Below the pieces are notes generated by a model. The model was not told where the DNA came from, did no database searches, and saw only the letters and a list, made by a program, of their open reading frames with translations. A program made the position numbers and the translations under genes. Positions 1 through 9,841 of a DNA stretch of 64,000 bases are shown here, piece by piece (position 1 is the first letter of the stretch; each line of letters begins with the position of its first letter). The DNA lies in the NCBI RefSeq assembly GCF_014698045.1, contig NZ_JACJSE010000003.1, forward strand, positions 248,001 to 312,000, given 5' to 3'. This stretch comes from Aulosira sp. FACHB-615 (GTDB taxonomy: Bacteria; Cyanobacteriota; Cyanobacteriia; Cyanobacteriales; Nostocaceae).

Positions 1-1
1 C

Positions 2-790
2 TGGCCAGGCCCGTTGACATGGCGCGAAGCAATTCCCGAAGATTTTTACTTTTCGGCTGATGATATTGGTAGTGATGCCAAGTTGTTAGGGTTAATTGCT
101 TTTCACTTTGCTTGTTACGGTGCGGGAACTCCGAAATTAGATGAATTTGCTCATCAAAAAAACTCGAATGAAAGATTAGCGATCGCACCTAAATCTTTCA
201 TTGCACCTTTACCCCGACGGTTACTAAGTCACCCCAATGGCGGGGCTTTGGCGGTGATTGGTCACGTCGAACGGGCTTGGGGTTGTTCTTTTGTGTGGGA
301 AAAAACTGGTAAGCAATTGGCAGTTTTTCAAAGTACCTTAAAACGCTTACTAGAAGGACATCCAGTCGGATCAGCCGTAGAATATTTCAACGAACGCTAT
401 GCAGAATTATCTTCTGATTTAAGTACAGAATTAGAAGAAATTAAATATGGGGCGATGGCTAATCCCATCACGTTGTCAGGAATGTGGACAGCGAATAATG
501 ATGCTCGCAGTTACGCAATTATTGGCGACCCCGCAGTTAGGCTAGTTGTTGGTAACAATTCCACAGGCGATCGCCCTGTGATTGAATCGATCAAGTTACC
601 CACAGCACCCGCCACACCGCAGACATCATCTGATACACCTGCAATTCAACAAGCCCAAGCAAACTTATCCCAAGCCTTGGAGCAGTTTATTAAAGCCGTT
701 GATCAAACGGCAGGCGATCGCTCTCAAAAACTTCAAGTCACAGTTTCTACTGTGGTGAGTTTACTGGAAACTCTCAAGAAATTAGGTTAA
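2..790 (+). CDS. C25/caspase-like clan CD protein, 3' part
   Basis: This frame is open to the left edge, so the gene starts outside the window; an internal TTG at 14 is unlikely to be the real start. The visible 260 residues contain the stretch HFACYGAGTP, which resembles the catalytic-Cys segment of clan CD peptidases (gingipain C25, caspase-like). They also contain GGALAVIGHVERAWG and a late GDPAVRL motif, a combination I associate with cyanobacterial C25-like proteins of unknown role. The last 60 residues are Ala/Gln/Thr-rich and helical. The gene lies 169 bp before the CHAT-nSTAND-WD40 gene on the same strand, so the two may be a functional pair. The peptidase assignment is inference: the catalytic His would lie upstream and cannot be checked here. 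Confidence 0.6.
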   Translation, partial: WPGPLTWREAIPEDFYFSADDIGSDAKLLGLIAFHFACYGAGTPKLDEFAHQKNSNERLAIAPKSFIAPLPRRLLSHPNGGALAVIGHVERAWGCSFVWEKTGKQLAVFQSTLKRLLEGHPVGSAVEYFNERYAELSSDLSTELEEIKYGAMANPITLSGMWTANNDARSYAIIGDPAVRLVVGNNSTGDRPVIESIKLPTAPATPQTSSDTPAIQQAQANLSQALEQFIKAVDQTAGDRSQKLQVTVSTVVSLLETLKKLG

Positions 791-900
791 TTCGGTAATG
801 AAAACTTAGGGGCTAAAGGCTAGAGGCTAGGGACTAGTGAAACATCCCGTGTCTCTAGCTTTTCCTGATTAACGCCGTGTGCAACTTTCTCTCAAACCTA

Positions 901-958
901 ACCCTACTCCCTACTCCCCACTCCCTACTCCCCACTTCCCACTCCCTACTCCCCAACC
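901..958. repeat. CCCTACT/CCCCACT heptamer tract
   Basis: Tandem degenerate heptamers directly precede the ATG of the CHAT gene. The frame happens to be open through them from a GTG at 879, but this would encode a Pro/Leu/Thr tail of low complexity. Such heptamers are known cyanobacterial short tandem repeats and occur in many other gaps of this window. Confidence 0.85.
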
Positions 959-959
959 C

Positions 960-3900
960 ATGAATACCTTCGAGATTATCATCCAACGCAAATCAGGAGA
1001 TAGCTGGCCGATTGTGGTCGAATATAGTCGGCCGGGAACACTTTTACCATTGCGTGCAGAAGGTAATCTCCAGCTAAAGGAAACAGATTTACAACAACAA
1101 ATTAGTTTACTAGGACAACCACAAAAATACGGCATACTTTTGGGTAAAGCCTTATTCCAAGATGAAATCCGTGATGCTTTTACCGCCGCAATTCGGGAGA
1201 GTGAAGATTGTTTGCGGGTTTTGCTGTTCATCGAGGCTGTTGATAAAGAACTCAGAACTCTGCGTTGGGAAAGGTTGTGCGCCCCTTTAGATGAAGGTTG
1301 GCAAATGTTAGCACTTGATCAGCGAGTGCCTTTTTCTTTGTATATTCCCGCCACCACAGACCGACGTTTCCCCCCAATTGGACGGCGAGATTTACGCGCT
1401 TTAATCTTAGTTGCTAGTCCCTCGGATTCCCAGAAGTATCAATTAGATTTGTTTGATGTGGAAGGTACTGTTAAAAGTGTGCGTTCTGCTTTGGGTGATA
1501 TTCCCAGTGATGTGTTAGCAACTGTTGATGGGGCAATGGGTTTGCCAACTTTAGATGAACTCTGCACTCATTTAACAGATAGAACAAAGCAGTATACATT
1601 ATTACATTTTGTCAGCCACGGTAAATTACTCGACAATGGCGAGACAGTGCTTTATTGGTCAAAGGCTGATAATACAGTTGAGCCAGTCACAGCAACACGT
1701 TTGTTAGATAGACTGCGGTTATTACGTGGCGCAAAGGGATTACCCCATTTTACCTTTCTCTGCACTTGTGAAAGCGCCCATCCAGATGCAGAGGCAGGAT
1801 TAGGTGGTTTGGGACAGCGTTTGGTGCGAGATTTGGGAATGCCGGCGGTTGTCGCTATGACAGAAAAAGTTTCGGTTAAAACCGCCCAAGCTTTAGCAGA
1901 ACATTTTTATAAGCAACTGCATGAGTCTGGGGAAGTTGATAAGGCGCTACAAGAGGCGGCGGCTTCCTTGGCTGAAAGGTATGATGTGACAGTGCCGGCT
2001 TTGTTTAGTCGGTTGGGTGGTAGACCGTTATTTAGTGACCAACTCGATAGAGATTTGACAGCCGCAGAAATCGAGTTTGGTCTGAAACAATTAGAAAAAT
2101 TATTGTTAGAGCGATCGCCTACACTATACCCCAAACTCCACAACCCATCCCAAAAATTAACCGATACTTTCGGCACAGATATCACCACTTTAAGTCCCCA
2201 AACGAAACAAGAACGAGAACAATCGTTAGTCGAAGTCAATAACTTGGCGCTGGAAGTCTTGGACTTGAGTTTTAATGCGGTGGCGTTGAATAAGCAATTA
2301 CCAGCCTACGATAGCCGTTGTCCGTTTTTGGGTTTGTATCCTTTCCGCCAACAAAACCGCGAGTTCTTTTTTGGGCGAGAACAATTAATTACCCAACTAC
2401 AACAAAAACTAAGTGAACATAACTTTTTGGCGGTGTTGGGTGCATCGGGGAGTGGTAAATCATCCGTTGTCTTGGCGGGGTTAATTCCCACTTTGCAAGA
2501 AAAACAGCCTGATTTAGTCTTGGCTTATCTCACCCCCAACAATAACCCCAGCGAACAACTACAAGCTAGTTTATCGGCGGTGCAGAATCAACCATCAATT
2601 ATTGTAGTTGACCAATTTGAAGAACTATTCACCCTGTGTAGTGACGAAACTCAGCGCCAAGAGTTTATTCAAAAATTATTGAGTTTGACTCAGCAACAGC
2701 CTGTAATTGTCACCATGCGGGCAGATTTTTGGGGTGAATGTGCAACTTATCGTCCACTCAAAGAGTTGATGGAGTCTCACCAAAAATTAATCGGGCCGAT
2801 GGACTCGGCGGAATTGCGAAAAGCAATGGAATTACAAGCCGCACAAGTAGGGTTACGTTTTGAAGCTGGGTTGAGCAATAACATTTTAGATGATGTGCAA
2901 GGCGAACCAGGGGCAATGCCCTTATTGCAACACGCCTTGTTAGAGTTATGGAAACGGCGACATGGACGGTGGCTGCGCGTTGAGGAATATGAAGCCATTG
3001 GGGGTGTACAGAAAGCGATCGCCCAAACTGCCGATGAAGTTTACAATAGTTTGTCAGCCGACGAACAAGAACAAGTTAAAAATATCTTTATTCGGTTAAC
3101 TCGCTTAGACGAAAACGCCGTCCAAGGTGAAAGGCGCAGAGATACACGCCGCCGCGTTGGGTTAGAAGAATTAATTCCCGCCGGAGACAAGCAAATATTA
3201 ACCAAAAATCTCCTCAAGCGGTTAGCTGGTGAAGGTGCGCGACTGATAGTAGTTAGTGTTAATTCAGCCACATTTCAAGAAGAAGTCGAAGTCGCCCACG
3301 AAGCCTTAATTCGCCATTGGCCAAGGTTAATTACTTGGTTAGATGAAAATCGTGTGAGTTTGCAACTGCGCGAAACAATTCGCCAAGCAGCCTTTGAGTG
3401 GGAAAAACAACAAAAAGACGAAAATTATCTCATTCATCGCGGCGGTAGATTAAAAGAATCCCAAGAACTTTTAAAACAATCAGGCTTTTTAAATCAACTC
3501 GAATCAGAATATATCTCTACTTGTGCAGCATTTCACTTACGCCAAGAACAAGAAAAAATTAATCGTCGCCGTCGTGATATTACCACCATCCTTTTCATGA
3601 GTGGCGGGACAATAATTACTTTAATTATTACAAGTTTGTTATTCAAATCATTAGACCTATGGCGCAAAGGAGAATTTAATGAAATCAATGCCAGTAGTTT
3701 AAATTCTTTGGCGCTGTTTAATTCTCATCAAGAGTTACAATCAGTCATCTTAGCAATTAAGGCAGGCAAAAAACGACAGACACAAAACAACATTAAACTG
3801 TTCTTTTCCGAACCGTTATCACTGATTCATCCGCCTGAACCATTCAGAGAAATCCTAGAAAAAATCAATGTCGGCAAGACCAAGCAAAAACTCGATCAAT

Positions 3901-6900
3901 CACAACCCAGAGTCATAGAAGCTTTGCAAAAAGCTGTATATCAAATTAAAGAACGCAATCGCCTAATTAAACATGAGGCTACTGTTCAAACAATTGCCTT
4001 CAGCCCGCATGGCCAAATTATCGCCTCCGGTAGTGCCGATAAAACTATTAGGCTTTGGGATTTACATGGTAAAGAATTAACAGTTCTCAAAGAACATCAA
4101 ACTAGTATTACAAGTCTTGCCTTTAGCCCCGATGGTAAAACTCTTGCTTCTGCTAGTGAAGATGGTGAGGTAAAAATCTGGAATTTGGCAGATTTTGATG
4201 AGAAAAATAAAAATTTAATTTCAAATAAAACTTTAAAAGAAAATCTTGTTACAAAAATCAGTTTTACCCTTGATAGCCAAAAGTTAATTATTGCTGGTTT
4301 ATATGATGTCAAAATCAAGGATTTAAAGCAACTGGATGAAGAAGGAGAATGGCTGATAGAGGAAGAAAGAAATAACGTTATTACAAGTGTGTCCTTACGC
4401 GCAGATGGTAAGATATTAGCAATTGCCAAGGCAAATAATGAAAATTTTAGTTTCGATGGTAGTCCTCTGAAAGAGAGTACTATAGAATTTTGGAATTTAG
4501 AAGATAAACCCAAAAAATATACCCAATTTATTACAGCCCAGAAAAATACAATTTCCAGTATAGTTTTTAGTCCTGACAATAAAACTTTAGCTGCTGCAAG
4601 TATTGATCGTGTAGTGAAAATTTGGGATTTAAAGCAGTTAAATAGTCAGCCAATAAAAACCTTAAAGCCGCCTAGTGATACTCAGGATAAAAGTGAAGAT
4701 ATTAATATAGCTCTAGACTTATTAGCCTTCAGCCCAGATGGTCAAACTCTGGCTTATGGTGATAATAAAATTGTTCAAATATGGGATTTAAATACTCAAA
4801 AATTACAAACTAGTTTAAAGGGTCATCAAGCTGATATCTCTAGTGTTGCTTTTAGCCCTAATGGCGGAACCCTAGCCTCAGCAGGTGGAGACAATACTAT
4901 TATTCTCTGGAATTTAGATGGCAAACTTTTAAATACTCTTACAGGACATGAAGCCGCCGTTAATCGTCTGACGCTCAGTTCTAATGGTCAATTTTTAGCT
5001 TCTGCCAGTGATGATAATACAGTCAAACTCTGGGATTTGAATGGCAAACTTTTACATACATTAACAGGACACAAATATGCAGTCACCAATATTGCATTCA
5101 GCCCCGATAATCAAACTTTAGCTTCTACCAGTAATGATAATAAAATCATTATCTGGAATTTAGATGGCACATTATTACATAAACTGACAAACAATAACTA
5201 TTCACTAACCAATATTGCCTATAGTCCTGGTGGTTATATCTTAGCTTCTGCTGGTAGTGATAATACTATTAATCTTTGGGATGTAAACGGTAATTTATTG
5301 CATACCCTCAAAGGTCATAAATATGCAATTACCAGTATTGTTTTTAGTCACAAAAATAAAATTATCGCTACAGCCAGCAAAGACAAAACCATTAAACTCT
5401 GGAATTTTCAAGGCGAGTTACTACAAACGCTAAACGGTCATCAAGCAGCCATTACAAACATTGCTTTTAGCCACAATGATAAAATTTTGGCTTCTGGTAG
5501 CGAAGATGGCACACTGAAGCTTTGGAATTTACAGGGTAAACTATCATCATCAACTTTTAAAGATAAAAATCATTCAGCGCCTATTACAAGTGTAGTTTTT
5601 AGTCGTGATGATCATCAGATTATCTTTGGCAGTGCAGATGGTACTATTAGACTTTGGGTGAAGAATAAAAGTTTGCGTACATTAACAGCCCATCAAGCAG
5701 CCGTGACTAGCATTGTTTTTGATGCCAAAACTAACACTTTTGCATCTACAAGCGAAGATAATACAATTAAATATTGGAATTTAAATGGGACACTGCTACA
5801 AACCTTCCGAGGACATCAAGCCGCAGTCACTAGTGCTATTTTTCATCCTTATAAAAGAATACTGATTAGTGCTAGTAGAGATAAAACTATTAAAGTTTGG
5901 AAGCTGAACAAAATTGGGCAAACTCTCAAGCACTCAGACACAGTTACAAGTGTTGTTTTTAGTCAGGATGGCAAAACTTTAGTTTCTGGTGGTTATGATC
6001 AATTCATTAAAGTTTGGAAATTAAATAATACGGAAGAAAAGCCACAAGAATTCCTTTTTGACAATGATATTGCCAAAATAATCTTGTCTCCTGATGGGAA
6101 AAACTTAATTGCGGCTACTAAGGGAAAATATATAATTTCAGGGAAGTTACAGGGTGAAAAACCACAAGAAATAGAATTAAAGCCAAGTGATAATAATACA
6201 GTTACAGTGACTAGCATTACTCTCAGCCCTGACGGTAAAATAATTGCCTCTGGTAGTAGCGATAAAACTATCAAACTTTGGTATTTAAATGGTAAGCCGT
6301 TGAAAACATTTTCAAATAAAAGTGAAGTTACACAACTAGCCTTTAGTCCTGATGGTAATCTCTTAGCTTCAGGTAGTCAGGATAAAACCATCAAACTTTG
6401 GGATTTAAATGGTAATCTTAAGCACACCCTTAAAGGACATACAAATGAAGTTACACAAGTTGTATTTAGTCCCAAGGAAAATATTCTAGCTTCTGGTAGT
6501 AAAGATAAAACTATCAAACTTTGGGATTTAAATGGTAATCTGTTGAAAACATTGTCAGATAAAAGTGAAATTACACAACTAGCCTTTAGCCCTGATGGTA
6601 AAATCCTCGCCTCTATTAGTAAGGATAAAAATATCAAACTCTGGGATTTAAATGGTAATCTCTTGCATATCTTAAAAGGACATGAATCTCAGGTAACAAG
6701 TGTAGTCTTCAGTCCTGATGGTAAAAATTTGGCTTCTAGTAGTAAGGATAAAACTATCAAACTTTGGGATTTAGATGGTCGTCTGTTAAACACATATTTT
6801 GGACATGAGTCTGTCGTCACAACTGTAGCCTTTAGTCCCGATGGCAAAACTTTGGCTTCTGGTAGTTGGGATAATACTGTGCGATTGTGGAATGTGGAAG

Positions 6901-7022
6901 AAACTGATTTAAATAGGTTGCTTGCCAGTGCTTGTGAATGGGTAAAAGATTACTTGGCTAATAGCGATGATGTAGAAGGTAGGGACAAAAAAGTTTGTGA
7001 TGACGTTTCCCTATCTCAATAA
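960..7022 (+). CDS. CHAT-nSTAND-WD40 repeat protein
   Basis: A 2020-residue multidomain protein. An N-terminal region is followed by a CHAT caspase-like protease domain with His in FVSHGK (about residue 216) and Cys in FLCTCESAHP (about 268). A STAND-type P-loop NTPase follows, with Walker A GASGSGKSS near 495 and Walker B IIVVDQFEELF near 547. A single membrane-like helix lies near 875-897. About 23 WD40 units then run from about 1003 to 1980, enough for three seven-bladed propellers, and the protein ends in a short helical tail. Family knowledge: STAND NTPases with WD40 sensors oligomerise on ligand binding and activate the effector, here a protease. I chose ATG 960 because the upstream extension to GTG 879 is only repeat DNA. 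Its 3' end overlaps the convergent metalloprotease gene by 7 bp. A defence or cell-death role is inference. Confidence 0.9.
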   Translation: MNTFEIIIQRKSGDSWPIVVEYSRPGTLLPLRAEGNLQLKETDLQQQISLLGQPQKYGILLGKALFQDEIRDAFTAAIRESEDCLRVLLFIEAVDKELRTLRWERLCAPLDEGWQMLALDQRVPFSLYIPATTDRRFPPIGRRDLRALILVASPSDSQKYQLDLFDVEGTVKSVRSALGDIPSDVLATVDGAMGLPTLDELCTHLTDRTKQYTLLHFVSHGKLLDNGETVLYWSKADNTVEPVTATRLLDRLRLLRGAKGLPHFTFLCTCESAHPDAEAGLGGLGQRLVRDLGMPAVVAMTEKVSVKTAQALAEHFYKQLHESGEVDKALQEAAASLAERYDVTVPALFSRLGGRPLFSDQLDRDLTAAEIEFGLKQLEKLLLERSPTLYPKLHNPSQKLTDTFGTDITTLSPQTKQEREQSLVEVNNLALEVLDLSFNAVALNKQLPAYDSRCPFLGLYPFRQQNREFFFGREQLITQLQQKLSEHNFLAVLGASGSGKSSVVLAGLIPTLQEKQPDLVLAYLTPNNNPSEQLQASLSAVQNQPSIIVVDQFEELFTLCSDETQRQEFIQKLLSLTQQQPVIVTMRADFWGECATYRPLKELMESHQKLIGPMDSAELRKAMELQAAQVGLRFEAGLSNNILDDVQGEPGAMPLLQHALLELWKRRHGRWLRVEEYEAIGGVQKAIAQTADEVYNSLSADEQEQVKNIFIRLTRLDENAVQGERRRDTRRRVGLEELIPAGDKQILTKNLLKRLAGEGARLIVVSVNSATFQEEVEVAHEALIRHWPRLITWLDENRVSLQLRETIRQAAFEWEKQQKDENYLIHRGGRLKESQELLKQSGFLNQLESEYISTCAAFHLRQEQEKINRRRRDITTILFMSGGTIITLIITSLLFKSLDLWRKGEFNEINASSLNSLALFNSHQELQSVILAIKAGKKRQTQNNIKLFFSEPLSLIHPPEPFREILEKINVGKTKQKLDQSQPRVIEALQKAVYQIKERNRLIKHEATVQTIAFSPHGQIIASGSADKTIRLWDLHGKELTVLKEHQTSITSLAFSPDGKTLASASEDGEVKIWNLADFDEKNKNLISNKTLKENLVTKISFTLDSQKLIIAGLYDVKIKDLKQLDEEGEWLIEEERNNVITSVSLRADGKILAIAKANNENFSFDGSPLKESTIEFWNLEDKPKKYTQFITAQKNTISSIVFSPDNKTLAAASIDRVVKIWDLKQLNSQPIKTLKPPSDTQDKSEDINIALDLLAFSPDGQTLAYGDNKIVQIWDLNTQKLQTSLKGHQADISSVAFSPNGGTLASAGGDNTIILWNLDGKLLNTLTGHEAAVNRLTLSSNGQFLASASDDNTVKLWDLNGKLLHTLTGHKYAVTNIAFSPDNQTLASTSNDNKIIIWNLDGTLLHKLTNNNYSLTNIAYSPGGYILASAGSDNTINLWDVNGNLLHTLKGHKYAITSIVFSHKNKIIATASKDKTIKLWNFQGELLQTLNGHQAAITNIAFSHNDKILASGSEDGTLKLWNLQGKLSSSTFKDKNHSAPITSVVFSRDDHQIIFGSADGTIRLWVKNKSLRTLTAHQAAVTSIVFDAKTNTFASTSEDNTIKYWNLNGTLLQTFRGHQAAVTSAIFHPYKRILISASRDKTIKVWKLNKIGQTLKHSDTVTSVVFSQDGKTLVSGGYDQFIKVWKLNNTEEKPQEFLFDNDIAKIILSPDGKNLIAATKGKYIISGKLQGEKPQEIELKPSDNNTVTVTSITLSPDGKIIASGSSDKTIKLWYLNGKPLKTFSNKSEVTQLAFSPDGNLLASGSQDKTIKLWDLNGNLKHTLKGHTNEVTQVVFSPKENILASGSKDKTIKLWDLNGNLLKTLSDKSEITQLAFSPDGKILASISKDKNIKLWDLNGNLLHILKGHESQVTSVVFSPDGKNLASSSKDKTIKLWDLDGRLLNTYFGHESVVTTVAFSPDGKTLASGSWDNTVRLWNVEETDLNRLLASACEWVKDYLANSDDVEGRDKKVCDDVSLSQ
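6261..6780 (+). repeat. Near-identical two-blade DNA repeat inside WD40 region
   Basis: The stretch starting GATAAAACTATCAAACTTTG at 6261 recurs at 6504. The 243-bp offset is 81 codons, or two WD40 blades, and the following linker and blade text are nearly the same in DNA. Related blade ends recur near 6381, 6627 and 6747. This indicates recent expansion by segmental duplication of a blade pair. Confidence 0.75.
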
Positions 7023-9841
7023 CTCTTGGAAAGCAACTGGGAATTTAAGGCTTTGCTAATGCGATCGCCTGCAAATTCTAAATGAGCTATTGTGTAAATA
7101 TCTAATGTTTCGCCAAATTCTTTCAGCTTGCTATCAATGGCTGTTTGCAGTTGTCGCAATTCATACCAAGCTAGTGTGCGGCTATCTTCTAATTCATCAT
7201 GAGTCTTCAACAGCATCTCTAACAAGATGTTCAGGTGTTCTTGTTGTAGGGAACGGCGAATGCTAGATATTGATTTTGGTGGTTCTGGGGTGAAAATTTC
7301 TGTCCAAATACCTGTTTGCAGGGTATCAAATAATTCTGGTAAAGACAGTGCTTGTCCAGGTTGAGCTTTTAATTCTACATCCCGCAGACGATTGATGCGA
7401 TCGCTATCTAACAGCGATCTTAATATGGCACTCTGAAAACTGAGAATGCGATCGTGAATTGGATAATCAAGACGAGTATGATGTATGGGACTACCCCAAT
7501 GTTGCCAGCGCGACGGTGCAAGTTGATTTAACAATTGCGGTGAGAAACTAAAAGCATCTTCCGCAAACACATATTCTTGCAGCTTGGCTAATGCTTGACG
7601 TTGTTGGGTTAGGGAAACGGGTACAAAAGCCCAAGAAATCTCATCACCAGCATGAAGCCGCCGAAATGACTGCCCACCAATATATTGAGAAAGTAAGCTG
7701 GCATTGCGGAAATAATATCTCAGCACTCTATTAAACAACACCCGCAAGCTACTATAACTTTCTCCCTTGGGTAAATAACCCTCATCCAGACGTTGCCACA
7801 TCACACGGGCGTTGTCCATTTGCCATTGAGAATACACCAACACATCACTGCTTATATCCCAAACATTCGCTAACGGGTTAATGTCGCGGATATCTTCGTC
7901 AGTGGCGTAAGACAATTCTGGTTGCGGTGATGCTAAGGCAATTGCTTCTAAAAAGCTTTTTTCAGTTTCCGGCGTAACTATTTCACCCTCGACATCAGGT
8001 AGTTTTTTGTAACCATAAGCAATTGCCCATTCATCATAAGGGCCGACTACACTCGGAAAATACTCACCTTGCGGCACTCCTTGAGGGGCAATATTCACAG
8101 GCAAATAGTCCATCACCGAACCTGTTAAACCTTTGCTTTGGGTGATTTCTGGGTTATTTAATTCTTGCGGCGCTAACATTGTGCTGCCATGAAAATTGTG
8201 CCGCAAACCCAGAGTATGTCCCACCTCATGGGCAATAACAGAACGCAAGTATTGATGAACATACTCCTTCATCATTTCACTATTGGGCTTGGTATTTTGC
8301 AGCAGCGATAATGCTAACGCCCCCATAGCAACTTGTTCAGTGGACTCTGTGCCGTAACAAGTCTCTGTGTCTTGGGAGTGGGGAGTGGGGAGTGGGGAGT
8401 GGGGGAAGACAAGGTAGAAAGACCTCTCCCTTATCTTCCTTGTCTCCCTTGTCTCCCTTGTCCCCCTTGTCTCCCCTGCACCCCTGCCCCCTGCCCCCTG
8501 CCCCCGGTTGGTGAGCGTAGCCGAACCACTGCCTTCTCCCTGACACATTGATGAAGCCTCGATCAGTGCATGATATTCTTGTTGAACTGAGCGCACCATG
8601 TTGGCATCAACAATAATATCTGCGTCTAAGATTTCGCCTGTGAGGGGGTTTACGCGCATTGGCCCCCTAGCAAAGCCAGCATCTAAAGAGTTGAACCAGC
8701 GAATAGTGTTGTAACGCACGTCTGCGGGATGCCATTCAGCATCATCTGGCATTTGTCGCACTTCAACAGCATTTTGAAATCCTGCTTTTTCAAAGGCTTT
8801 ATTCCACATTAAAACGCCTTCTCGAATGGCATCTCGGTATATTGGTGGAACAGCATTTTCAATCCAAAATACAATCGGTTTTTTCGGTGGAGATAAAGGT
8901 GCGTTAGGGTCGGATGGTTCTAAATGCCAACGATTAATGTAACGGACAAATGGTTCTTGCAGATGATCTGGCGAAAAATCTTGGAAGGCAGTAATAAAAT
9001 AACCTACTCGGTCATCAGCAATTCTGGGAATATAGCCGTTATTTTCTGGTAGTTGGGAAAAACTATAATGTACTTTTAAACTCAAGGCGCGACTGTCTGG
9101 CAATGTTGTTAAATTTGCCCCTTCTGGTGAGGAAAAACCATAAATAGAATCAATTTCAACATTATCCAAAAAACTCTGCACATCACCAAAATAAGATTTA
9201 GTTTTATCAAAGTGATATTCAGCTTGTAAATAGTATTTTAATAAAGGTGCTAAACCGGAAAAATCCTGCATTAACAGTTCTTCTAGGTCAATAACTAGAC
9301 TGTTTGTGCTTGGTTCAATACTATCAATTGCCACAGAATAAAGTACTGAATCACTGAAGGAACGAGTTAGCGATCGCTGTTCAGCTTCACCTGATTTTAT
9401 CCGAAATTTGACATTCTGAACTACGAAATGCAAATTATCCTTGACACGCCGCCAATAAAACAAAAAATCAGCTAAAGGTAATCCACTATAAATCCCACTT
9501 TCCCCAATCCCAGATTCTAAAGTAATTGTAGCGAGATAACTTTTATTTAGCTGTTCTGGCTTAATTGCTAAATAAACTTTGCCAGATTCTGTGTCTTGAT
9601 AAGTTGTGAATAGTCCCGCTTGTTTAATTATCCCTTTCTCTATAGGCTGAGATGGCTGTGTTTCTGCTGGTTTCTTTTCGCCAAAATCACTAGTATCTAC
9701 TAAATTTTCTACTCCTGGAATTGAATTTATTTCTTGAGGATTTGGTTCTGAAAGTTGATTGGCAATTGCCCAACTATTATTGCAGAAAAAGTTATATAGA
9801 AATATTATGCAGATTGCTAATTTGGCGATCCAGTGTTTCAT
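7016..9841 (-). CDS. Secreted zinc metalloprotease (DUF5117-type)
   Basis: A 941-residue protein with an N-terminal hydrophobic signal peptide (residues 1-26, ending near WAIANQ). It has the long beta-rich N-terminal region typical of DUF5117/DUF5118 zincins. The catalytic motif HEVGHTLGLRH sits near residue 537 and fits HExxHxxGxxH, with three zinc-binding His and a general-base Glu. It should act in the periplasm or outside the cell; the substrate is unknown. Residues of about 442-489 are low-complexity Gly/Arg/Thr then Pro/Ser and are encoded by an intergenic-type repeat inserted in frame, about 48 residues before the active site. It is convergent with, and overlaps, the CHAT gene by 7 bp. 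No operon partner is visible. Confidence 0.88.
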   Translation of the reverse strand: MKHWIAKLAICIIFLYNFFCNNSWAIANQLSEPNPQEINSIPGVENLVDTSDFGEKKPAETQPSQPIEKGIIKQAGLFTTYQDTESGKVYLAIKPEQLNKSYLATITLESGIGESGIYSGLPLADFLFYWRRVKDNLHFVVQNVKFRIKSGEAEQRSLTRSFSDSVLYSVAIDSIEPSTNSLVIDLEELLMQDFSGLAPLLKYYLQAEYHFDKTKSYFGDVQSFLDNVEIDSIYGFSSPEGANLTTLPDSRALSLKVHYSFSQLPENNGYIPRIADDRVGYFITAFQDFSPDHLQEPFVRYINRWHLEPSDPNAPLSPPKKPIVFWIENAVPPIYRDAIREGVLMWNKAFEKAGFQNAVEVRQMPDDAEWHPADVRYNTIRWFNSLDAGFARGPMRVNPLTGEILDADIIVDANMVRSVQQEYHALIEASSMCQGEGSGSATLTNRGQGAGGRGAGETRGTRETRETRKIRERSFYLVFPHSPLPTPHSQDTETCYGTESTEQVAMGALALSLLQNTKPNSEMMKEYVHQYLRSVIAHEVGHTLGLRHNFHGSTMLAPQELNNPEITQSKGLTGSVMDYLPVNIAPQGVPQGEYFPSVVGPYDEWAIAYGYKKLPDVEGEIVTPETEKSFLEAIALASPQPELSYATDEDIRDINPLANVWDISSDVLVYSQWQMDNARVMWQRLDEGYLPKGESYSSLRVLFNRVLRYYFRNASLLSQYIGGQSFRRLHAGDEISWAFVPVSLTQQRQALAKLQEYVFAEDAFSFSPQLLNQLAPSRWQHWGSPIHHTRLDYPIHDRILSFQSAILRSLLDSDRINRLRDVELKAQPGQALSLPELFDTLQTGIWTEIFTPEPPKSISSIRRSLQQEHLNILLEMLLKTHDELEDSRTLAWYELRQLQTAIDSKLKEFGETLDIYTIAHLEFAGDRISKALNSQLLSKSY
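8373..8516. repeat. Foldback repeat inserted inside metalloprotease gene
   Basis: On the plus strand the block reads (GGGGAGT)n, then GACAAGGTAGA, then CTTGTCTCCC repeats, then CTGCACCCCTGCCCCC. This is the same order of modules as the 11366-11533 tract read on the minus strand. The reading frame of the metalloprotease stays open through it. The GACAAGG and CCTTGTC parts can pair as a foldback. Confidence 0.8.
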
